From [Borrelia] finlandensis (GTDB lineage Bacteria; Spirochaetota; Spirochaetia; Borreliales; Borreliaceae), in contig NZ_ABJZ02000005.1 of the NCBI RefSeq assembly GCF_000181875.2, positions 310,001 through 374,000 on the forward strand: 64,000 bases of DNA. Direction: 5' to 3'. The position numbers and the translations under genes were made by a program. Below the pieces are notes generated by a model. It made no database searches and was not told where the DNA came from. It saw nothing but the letters and a program-made list of their open reading frames with translations. Shown piece by piece: positions 54,845 to 61,851 of this stretch. How positions within the stretch are numbered: position 1 is the stretch's first letter; the number at the start of each line of letters is the position of its first letter.

Positions 54845-55830
54845 TGCCAAATTACATAAATTACCCAAGTTGGTTGCATCCTGAAGTAATTCAAGGTATA
54901 CCAATTACATGGTATAGCCTATCTTATATTTTAATCATACTAATCTCTTATAAGTTTATTTGGTATCAAATACAATCAGACAACGTTGATATCAAAAAAG
55001 AAGATTATGAAATATTTATGTTCTCACTTGTACTTGGAGCAATTTTAGGAGGCAGATTAGCATCTACCTTAGTTTACGACAAATCGGGAATTTATTATTC
55101 TAATCCTTGGCTAATCCTTTTGCCATTCGACCAGCATTGGAATTTTACAGGCTTTAGAGGCATGGCCATCCATGGTGGTTTTTTGGGGGCAATAATTGCT
55201 CCTCTAATAACAATAAATACAAAGCTCAAAAATACAAATGTTCAAAAATATTTTCTAAAACTAACAGACTATGGATCAATAGCTTTTTCTTCTGGCTACA
55301 TACTTGGAAGACTTGCTAATTTCGCAAATGCAGAACTTTATGGAAGAGCAATGAAAGGGGGAATAATATTTCCCAATGCAGAACCATTTGACACAAATAT
55401 ACCAGGTGTAAAAGAATTTGCATCATCAGTAGGGCTTGAAATTTCGCCTCATGACCTGCTAATCAACCTTCCAAGAATACCTTCTCAACTTATTGAAGGA
55501 TTTTTCGAAGGACCTGTAACTTTTCTGTTGCTATGGTTTTTATTTAAAAAAATTAAAAAATATGATGGATTTATTTTTGGTACATATGTAATGCTTTACG
55601 CTTTTTTCAGATTCTTTATTGAATATTTAAGAGAACCGGACAAAGAACTTGGATTTATAATAACCTACAAACCAATTACAAGCCTGTCCGAATTTTCTTT
55701 TTTAAACATATCAATGGGACAAATTCTCTCGCTAACGCTGATGCTCTCAGGATTAATCTGGATAATAGTCACCAAAAAAATTGGAGATAAAAAAATAAAA
55801 AACAACACCAACTTGGCATACAAAAATTAA
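54844..55830 (+). CDS. lgt: Lgt, prolipoprotein diacylglyceryl transferase
   Basis: 328-residue membrane enzyme adding diacylglycerol to the lipobox cysteine of prolipoproteins. About seven helices. Family motifs: RGMAIHGGFLGA (catalytic His), GRLANFANAELYGR (with Ala where most have Gly before Glu), and RIPSQLIEGFFEG. Essential to a spirochaete with very many lipoproteins, nine or so of which are in this window. AAGGAGGT stands just before the ATG. Confidence 0.96.
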   Translation: MPNYINYPSWLHPEVIQGIPITWYSLSYILIILISYKFIWYQIQSDNVDIKKEDYEIFMFSLVLGAILGGRLASTLVYDKSGIYYSNPWLILLPFDQHWNFTGFRGMAIHGGFLGAIIAPLITINTKLKNTNVQKYFLKLTDYGSIAFSSGYILGRLANFANAELYGRAMKGGIIFPNAEPFDTNIPGVKEFASSVGLEISPHDLLINLPRIPSQLIEGFFEGPVTFLLLWFLFKKIKKYDGFIFGTYVMLYAFFRFFIEYLREPDKELGFIITYKPITSLSEFSFLNISMGQILSLTLMLSGLIWIIVTKKIGDKKIKNNTNLAYKN

Positions 55831-55850
55831 AATAAGAGCAAGCCAATAAA

Positions 55851-57863
55851 ATGAACGAAGTCAATAATTATCAAAATATAAATTCAGTTATAATCTCTAA
55901 AAAAGAAGTTGAACTTAGAGATCTCATAAAGCTTAAATCTATTTTCAACTTAATTCAAATCGTAAAATCTGAAAAAGCTTTATACAGCGAATATGTAAAA
56001 CAAAATAATATTAAATTCGCTATTATTTATAATTATGAAAAACCAATAGATTTTTCAATAAACGTTGCAAACGAATTAAAAAATGCAAACAAAATACATT
56101 CTATTATAATTAGCAAAGAAAAATTTGATGAGGAATATTTAAAACTTGATCACATAGAAATAATAAAAGATATAAGCGAATTAGAATATAAGCAAAGTTT
56201 AATACATCAAAAAAAATTATTTTGCGACAATAAAAACACAACTCTGGATTTCTTTTTAAATTTATCAGAACTCATAAAAGAAATAGTAATCATCACAAAC
56301 ACCAAAAATGAAATTATTTATATCAATGAAAAAGGTAGTAAAAATCTTAATCTTCCAATGAAAACTTCTGGAAATATAATCAAAGTAACCGACATAGATA
56401 TCAGAGATTGGGAAAAGTTAGAAAAAATAAATTTAAGTTATCACACAAATTCTATTCCTGAATTTAAAAATATATTAATAACTGATTGTCTTTTAATTTT
56501 AAAAAATAACAAAAAACTGCATGTGGATATATTTATTAGCACAATTGCTCAAAACAATATCGATAAATTAATAACGATTAAAGAAATATCAAACTCTAAT
56601 AAAATAGAAAACTATAAATATCTAGAAATTATTGATTCGCAAGACGAGATTCAAAATGCCAAAGAAATTGAAAAATTACTAGTAAACCATATGGATATTT
56701 ACAAAAAAAAAAGAATATATTTGCTTAATTTAGACGTATCCCTAACAGCAGAATATGAATACAAAGAAGATCAAGAAAAGCTTAATGCAAAAATACTTAA
56801 AATAATGTATTCAAAAATAATGTCATTATACTCTGAATATATTTTTAAGTTAAAACACAACAATTTAATAGTAATCATAAGCACAAGTGGCGGAGAAAAG
56901 CGAATAATCTCAATTGCCAAAAAAATCAAAAAAACAATTGCTCTGGCATTTAAAAAAGAAGATATTATTATATTCAAATTCAATATTGGAATAATAGAGG
57001 TAAATTTAAAAGAAAACTTAGAATTCAAAATCCCTAAATTAATGATGGCTACAAAAATATCATCGGAATACAAAGAATCTAATCCCACTATATACAAAGA
57101 AGAACTACCAGAGGCGGTGATTTTAAAAAATCAAAACAAAATTTTTCAATATATACTCAAAGCAATAAAAAATGATTTTTTTACTCTTTATTATCAAAAA
57201 ATAAATCCTCTTAAAAAGAACTTAAAGCCCAAAATAGAAATCTTGACAAGACTTTTTGACCACATGGGCAAATCAATTCCAAACAATCAAATTTTTAAAT
57301 TAATAGACAAATATAATTTAACTGTTGAGGTTGATACATTGGTGGTTAAAAAGGCTTTAAGAGAATACAAAAGCTTTGTATCAAAAAATGGAATTCACAT
57401 TTTCTCAATTAACATATCTCCTTATTCACTAAAATCACAAAACTTTCGAATCTTTTTAAGAGATACTTTATTGAAAAGCCAAATCCCGCTTCAAAATATA
57501 TGCTTGGAAATAACAGAAACTGGAATTCTTGAAAACTTTGAGATAATAAACAAATATTTTCAAGAATTAAAAAGTTTTGGAATCAAGCTAGCACTTGATG
57601 ACTTTGGAAGCGGACATACATCACTCTCATATATTAAAACACTACCAATAGACTTACTTAAAATAGACGGATCTTTCATAAAAGCAATAAACTCTAGTGA
57701 AATAGATTTTGTAATAATAAAATCTATTAAAAAAATAGCAGATACAAAAAATATAAAAATTATTGCCGAATTTGTGTATAATGAGGAAATATTAAAAAAA
57801 ATAATTGAACTAGAAATAGACTATGGGCAAGGATTTTTATGGCACAAACCAGAACCAATATAA
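55851..57863 (+). CDS. pdeA: PdeA, EAL-domain c-di-GMP phosphodiesterase
   Basis: 670 residues. A PAS-like domain (IVIITNTKNEIIYINEKG, about residues 145-260), a degenerate GGDEF-like domain (RIYLLNLDVSLTAEYEY to FNIGIIEVNL) and a C-terminal EAL domain. All EAL catalytic positions are kept: EILTRL (ExLxR), NISPYSL, EITETG, LDDFGSGHTSL, KIDGSF and AEFVYN. The B. burgdorferi PdeA (BB0363) degrades c-di-GMP to pGpG and is needed for motility control and mouse infection. 20 bp after lgt. Confidence 0.94.
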   Translation: MNEVNNYQNINSVIISKKEVELRDLIKLKSIFNLIQIVKSEKALYSEYVKQNNIKFAIIYNYEKPIDFSINVANELKNANKIHSIIISKEKFDEEYLKLDHIEIIKDISELEYKQSLIHQKKLFCDNKNTTLDFFLNLSELIKEIVIITNTKNEIIYINEKGSKNLNLPMKTSGNIIKVTDIDIRDWEKLEKINLSYHTNSIPEFKNILITDCLLILKNNKKLHVDIFISTIAQNNIDKLITIKEISNSNKIENYKYLEIIDSQDEIQNAKEIEKLLVNHMDIYKKKRIYLLNLDVSLTAEYEYKEDQEKLNAKILKIMYSKIMSLYSEYIFKLKHNNLIVIISTSGGEKRIISIAKKIKKTIALAFKKEDIIIFKFNIGIIEVNLKENLEFKIPKLMMATKISSEYKESNPTIYKEELPEAVILKNQNKIFQYILKAIKNDFFTLYYQKINPLKKNLKPKIEILTRLFDHMGKSIPNNQIFKLIDKYNLTVEVDTLVVKKALREYKSFVSKNGIHIFSINISPYSLKSQNFRIFLRDTLLKSQIPLQNICLEITETGILENFEIINKYFQELKSFGIKLALDDFGSGHTSLSYIKTLPIDLLKIDGSFIKAINSSEIDFVIIKSIKKIADTKNIKIIAEFVYNEEILKKIIELEIDYGQGFLWHKPEPI

Positions 57864-57956
57864 ATTCTAAAAAAGTGAAATCTAAAAATATACTTATGCC
57901 TAAATTTTATTAAATTTCAACAAAAATTATTTTACATTGAAAAAGGAATAAAATTA

Positions 57957-58340
57957 ATGGAAAAAAAAATAGCATTAATTGCACATGATAAAAAAAAGGA
58001 AGATTTGGTAAATTTTGTCAAACAAAACTATCTCTTCTTATCCAAATTCAAGCTTATTGCAACAGGAACAACAGGGTCTAAAATCCAACAAGCTACCGAT
58101 CTTACGATTTTTAAATATAAATCAGGCCCTATGGGAGGAGATCAGCAAATTGGAGCTGAAGTAGCCGAAGGAAATATTTTAGCTATATTTTTCTTTAGAG
58201 ATCCCCTAACAAGCCAGCCTCACGAACCAGATGTGTCAGCTCTTATTAGGCTTTGCGATGTACATAAAATACCGCTTGCAACCAACGTAAAAACAGCAGA
58301 AATTTTAATAAAAGGACTTGAGAGCTTAATTTTAAAATAG
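57957..58340 (+). CDS. mgsA: Methylglyoxal synthase
   Basis: 127 residues; converts dihydroxyacetone phosphate to methylglyoxal, a phosphate-recycling bypass of lower glycolysis. [37 protein letters not shown] (catalytic Asp) and [14 protein letters not shown] are all conserved. AAAGGAA precedes the ATG by 7-8 bases. It shares a hairpin with the convergent LA7 gene; its TAG stop is part of the stem. Confidence 0.96.
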   Translation: MEKKIALIAHDKKKEDLVNFVKQNYLFLSKFKLIATGTTGSKIQQATDLTIFKYKSGPMGGDQQIGAEVAEGNILAIFFFRDPLTSQPHEPDVSALIRLCDVHKIPLATNVKTAEILIKGLESLILK

Positions 58341-58363
58341 GCTTTAATTTAGATTAAAGCCTA
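58338..58363. terminator. Bidirectional hairpin between mgsA and LA7
   Basis: TAGGCTTTAAT (58338-58348), TTAG loop and ATTAAAGCCTA (58353-58363), a perfect 11-bp stem. The mgsA stop TAG is its first three bases. On the minus strand it is followed by TTTTAAA, so it can end the LA7 message; on the plus strand the T content is low. Confidence 0.65.
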
Positions 58364-58381
58364 TAAAATCAAAAATATAAA

Positions 58382-58966
58382 TTAATTCGTTAACATAGGT
58401 GAAATTTTTTCAACACCGTCGATAATGTAATTAACAGATTCAAGGAAAGTCTTGGCATCTGAATTATTCTCATCAACTGTAATTTCCAATTTTGAATTTT
58501 TAATATTAAGATCTTTAAAAGTACCAATAAGATCACTTCGAACACCATGTAAATTACTATTTATAATCTTTTTAAAGTCAGGGGTAATCCCAACAAAAAT
58601 AAAGGCTTCTTTTCCAGAGATACTAATTGGAGCCTCTCCTGCATAAATATTGTCATAAAAATAAACTATTAACTTTGCATTTTCTTTTGAGGGTATTGTT
58701 CGAAAATGTCCATCTTCTTCAGAAAAATAAAAAACCTTTATATTTTTCCCCAAACTTTTTCGATCCTTTTTTGAATGAACTACTCCCATAGCATGAAAAA
58801 CGTGCCCAATAGTATGTTCATCTATTTTAGAATCATCAGGCTTAGAAGAGTTCTCCGCTTCTTGCTCCTCAACATATTCATTTGAGCTGTCTTTTGAAGT
58901 ACAAGCAATTACTAAAAAAATTAAAAGCAATGACAAATAGTTTTTAAAAAAACCATTTTTATACAT
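58382..58966 (-). CDS. Lipoprotein LA7 (P22)
   Basis: 194 residues. Lipobox LVIAC after [17 protein letters not shown]; then an acidic Ser-rich tether ([19 protein letters not shown]) and a globular domain with [14 protein letters not shown] and [19 protein letters not shown]. The B. burgdorferi counterpart BB0365 is the immunogenic lipoprotein LA7/P22, reported as inner-membrane-located and important for persistence in ticks. It has its own promoter and GGGAGA ribosome-binding site. Confidence 0.93.
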   Translation of the reverse strand: MYKNGFFKNYLSLLLIFLVIACTSKDSSNEYVEEQEAENSSKPDDSKIDEHTIGHVFHAMGVVHSKKDRKSLGKNIKVFYFSEEDGHFRTIPSKENAKLIVYFYDNIYAGEAPISISGKEAFIFVGITPDFKKIINSNLHGVRSDLIGTFKDLNIKNSKLEITVDENNSDAKTFLESVNYIIDGVEKISPMLTN

Positions 58967-58991
58967 AAAAATTCTCCCTTATAATTTATTA

Positions 58992-59021
58992 ATTATATTA
59001 AAATTAAAAGTAAGTTTACAA
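58992..59021 (-). promoter_or_regulatory. LA7 promoter
   Basis: On the minus strand TTGTAA (59021-59016) and a perfect TATAAT (58997-58992) are spaced by 18 bp; transcription would start near 58985, a short distance before GGGAGAA and the ATG at 58966. Confidence 0.65.
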
Positions 59022-59061
59022 TAAATAATTTATTTTGTACACACTTTAAAAACAATTAAAA

Positions 59062-59070
59062 TGTTAAAAT
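59062..59070 (+). promoter_or_regulatory. Extended -10 for the aminopeptidase gene
   Basis: TG-T-TAAAAT, with no good -35. The start would fall at about 59077, immediately before the AGGAGGT ribosome-binding site at 59078, giving a leader of only some 15 bases. Confidence 0.4.
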
Positions 59071-59091
59071 GAAACAGGAGGTCTTATTAAT

Positions 59092-60468
59092 ATGAAAAAA
59101 CAAAATCCATGGATATATTTAAATGAAGAAGAAAAAAATCAAATTTTCAATTTTTCTGAAAGTTACAAAAAATTTATAAGCAAATTCAAAACAGAAAGAG
59201 AAGTTACAGCCTATGCCCTAGATAAAGCAAAAAAATTGGGGTTTATTAACGCTGAAGAAAAAAAAAATTTAATGCCAGGTGACAAAATTTTTTATACCTG
59301 TAGAGAAAAATCTGTTGCTTTTGCTATTATTGGCAAAAATCCCATTGAAGATGGAATGAATTTTATTGTTTCTCACACAGATTCACCAAGACTTGATGCA
59401 AAACCCTCACCAATCTCTGAAGAAAATGAACTTACATTTATTAAAACCAACTATTATGGGGGAATAAAAAAGTATCAATGGCTATCTACACCCCTTTCAA
59501 TAAGAGGTGTGGTATTTTTAAAAAATGGAGAAAAGGTTGAAATCAACATTGGGGACAATGAAAACGATCCTGTATTTGTAATTCCCGACATTTTGCCTCA
59601 TCTTGATAGAAAAATACAAAGAAATAAAAAATCAGATGAAATTATTGAGGGGGAAAATCTAAAAATTTTAATTGGAAGCCTACCAATCGAAACAGAAGAA
59701 AAAAATAAAGTTAAACTGGCAACTTTGCAAATAATAAAAGAAAAATACAAAATAGAAGAAGAGGACTTTGTATCATCAGAAATTGAAATAGTGCCTGCAG
59801 GAACAGCAAAAGACGTTGGATTTGACAAAGCGTTAATTGGGGCTTACGGACAAGATGACAAAATATGCGTTTTCACTTCACTAGAATCCATATTTGATCT
59901 TGAAGAGACTCCAAACAAAACAGCCATTTGCTTTCTTGTAGACAAAGAAGAAATTGGTTCAACAGGTTCAACCGGACTAGATTCAAGATATCTTGAATAT
60001 TTTGTTTCTGACATGATCTTCAAAATTAAAAAATCAGAATACAACAATCTTCACGTCCAAAAAGCTTTGTGGAATTCAAAAAGCATTTCTGCTGATGTTT
60101 GCGCAGCAATAAACCCACTATTTAGTTCAGTCCATGACGAACAAAACGCTCCCCAACTTGGCTATGGAATACCTATAATGAAATACACAGGACATGGTGG
60201 AAAAAGTATGGCTAGCGATGCTGATGCTGAGCTTGTTTCTTATATTAGACAATTATTAAATAAAAACAATATAGCCTGGCAAGTAGCAACACTCGGAAAA
60301 GTAGAAGAAGGAGGAGGAGGAACTGTTGCTAAATTCTTAGCTAGCTATGGAATAAGAACAATAGACATGGGGCCTGCTGTTATAAGTATGCATTCTCCAA
60401 TGGAAATAACTTCTAAATTTGATTTATACAATGCTTATTTAGCATATAAAGCTTTCTACAGAGAATAA
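59092..60468 (+). CDS. M18-family aminopeptidase (aminopeptidase I)
   Basis: 458-residue zinc aminopeptidase, likely a large dodecameric cytoplasmic shell. Metal and catalytic regions: SHTDSPRLDAKP (His and Asp), DKEEIGSTGSTG (Glu-Glu), ISADVCAA and the terminal KYTGHGGKSMASDAD with SMHSPMEI (His). It would break peptides taken up by Opp to free amino acids. AGGAGGT is a full-consensus ribosome-binding site. The EIIB-like gene follows after 7 bp. Confidence 0.95.
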   Translation: MKKQNPWIYLNEEEKNQIFNFSESYKKFISKFKTEREVTAYALDKAKKLGFINAEEKKNLMPGDKIFYTCREKSVAFAIIGKNPIEDGMNFIVSHTDSPRLDAKPSPISEENELTFIKTNYYGGIKKYQWLSTPLSIRGVVFLKNGEKVEINIGDNENDPVFVIPDILPHLDRKIQRNKKSDEIIEGENLKILIGSLPIETEEKNKVKLATLQIIKEKYKIEEEDFVSSEIEIVPAGTAKDVGFDKALIGAYGQDDKICVFTSLESIFDLEETPNKTAICFLVDKEEIGSTGSTGLDSRYLEYFVSDMIFKIKKSEYNNLHVQKALWNSKSISADVCAAINPLFSSVHDEQNAPQLGYGIPIMKYTGHGGKSMASDADAELVSYIRQLLNKNNIAWQVATLGKVEEGGGGTVAKFLASYGIRTIDMGPAVISMHSPMEITSKFDLYNAYLAYKAFYRE

Positions 60469-60475
60469 AATTACT

Positions 60476-60754
60476 ATGATAGATTTAGAAAAAACAAATA
60501 AAATTAAAGTAGCAGAGCATATTGTAGAATGCTTTGGAGGAATTAAAAATATCAAAAACATAAACAAAGACCTAACAAGAATAAAAATTTTAGTAGACAG
60601 CAATTCTTTAGTCAAAAGAGGCGATTTAACAAAAAATGACAACATAATAGGAACTATTAAATCTAATGAACTTACAGAAGTTGTAATGAATTTTGAAATA
60701 ATCGAAGATGTTCATAATAAAATTTTATATATGATGAATGAGCAAAAACAATAA
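60476..60754 (+). CDS. PTS EIIB-like domain protein with Asp at the phospho-cysteine position
   Basis: 92 residues. VAEHIVECFGGIKNIKNIN then DLTRIKILVDSNSL follows the glucose-family EIIB pattern (A..IV..LGG..NI....C.TRLR..V.D...V). The active cysteine before TR is Asp-32 here, so phosphotransfer from EIIA cannot proceed in the usual way; Cys-19 does not align with it. EIIB domains are normally fused to a sugar-transporting EIIC; here it stands alone after aminopeptidase I. A regulatory or decoy role is possible. Confidence 0.65.
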   Translation: MIDLEKTNKIKVAEHIVECFGGIKNIKNINKDLTRIKILVDSNSLVKRGDLTKNDNIIGTIKSNELTEVVMNFEIIEDVHNKILYMMNEQKQ

Positions 60755-60775
60755 AGCCTCTGCAGAGGCTTTATT
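60750..60775. terminator. Compact bidirectional terminator between the EIIB-like gene and gpsA
   Basis: AATAAAGCCTC (60750-60760), TGCA loop, GAGGCTTTATT (60765-60775): a perfect 11-bp stem in 26 bases, T-rich after it in both directions (TTTATT on plus; GTTTTTG on minus). The stop codon of the EIIB-like gene lies inside it and that of gpsA begins one base after it. Confidence 0.85.
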
Positions 60776-61834
60776 TTATTGTCTAACATCTCTCATATAC
60801 TCAATAATAGATTTGGGCTCCAACTCTTTATTCAAAATTTTATATATAACGCTTAACAAACTATTAGGATTGAGATCACGATTTAATTGTTTAAAAAAGG
60901 AAAAAATTGATTTAGCAGCCAAAACTCCCTCTGGCAAATATCCAATTTTTTCAATATTACTTATCAAATCATCTATACTTAAAAAGCTTTCTAAAATGTT
61001 TTTGCTAACAATTTCATTGCCAAATCGTCTATTTCTTCCAAACATGCTTCTACAAGTAACATCTAAATCGCCAGAACCAGACAAAAATAAAAACGTTTCA
61101 ATATTTCTTCCCCCAAGCTCCATTGCAATATCTTTTATATTATTTAAGGATATTGAAAATAAAAATGATTCTGTATTATTACCTATTAAATTAGGATAAT
61201 TCAATTTATAAGCATCCAAAATTCCAAATGCAATAGCAAACACATTTTTTAAAGCTGCTGCTATTTGCACCCCAAAAACATCGTTGCTATAAAATAAAGA
61301 AATTGGGGTTTTACTAAATAAATTAATAAACAAATATGCATTTTCTCTGTTATTGCTAGCCGCAACAAGTCCTGTTATCACACCAAGCCCAACTTCCTCA
61401 GCATGGCTTGGACCAACAATATAAGTAATTTCGTCTTTATATCCTTTCATAACTCTCTCGGCAGCTTCAATAACTGCCTGAGTTTTACCATTAAAAGTAA
61501 TAAACCCTTTTGTAAGGATTGCTAGCTTTGGTTTTATCTCCAGAGAATGTAAAAATTGATCCATTTTTTTTAAAATATCAACAGTAAAAAGAGAAGGTGT
61601 TGCAATGAAAATATAATCGGACATTGTTACAACTTCAAATAAATCTGAACTTGCAACTAAATTTTTTGGCAATTTAATTCCCTTTAAATATTTAGTATTA
61701 AAATTATCATTATTAATATCATTCTTAACATCTTCTTCAAAGGCCCATAAAAAAATATTAAAATCAAATTTATCTGCCAAAGATTTTGCAATAGCTGTTC
61801 CCCAAGCACCTGCCCCTATTACTGATATTTTCAT
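60776..61834 (-). CDS. gpsA: Glycerol-3-phosphate dehydrogenase [NAD(P)+]
   Basis: 352 residues; interconverts dihydroxyacetone phosphate and glycerol-3-phosphate, linking glycolysis to phospholipid synthesis. GAGAWGTAIAKSL (NAD loop), VGPSHAEEVGLG, AALKNVFAIAFGI (catalytic Lys) and LSGSGDLDVTC (family: GDL..TC) are present. Slightly longer than E. coli GpsA (339). In B. burgdorferi gpsA is reported as needed for persistence and redox balance. 17 bp after clpA on the same strand. Confidence 0.96.
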   Translation of the reverse strand: MKISVIGAGAWGTAIAKSLADKFDFNIFLWAFEEDVKNDINNDNFNTKYLKGIKLPKNLVASSDLFEVVTMSDYIFIATPSLFTVDILKKMDQFLHSLEIKPKLAILTKGFITFNGKTQAVIEAAERVMKGYKDEITYIVGPSHAEEVGLGVITGLVAASNNRENAYLFINLFSKTPISLFYSNDVFGVQIAAALKNVFAIAFGILDAYKLNYPNLIGNNTESFLFSISLNNIKDIAMELGGRNIETFLFLSGSGDLDVTCRSMFGRNRRFGNEIVSKNILESFLSIDDLISNIEKIGYLPEGVLAAKSIFSFFKQLNRDLNPNSLLSVIYKILNKELEPKSIIEYMRDVRQ

Positions 61835-61851
61835 AAATACTCCCTATAACC

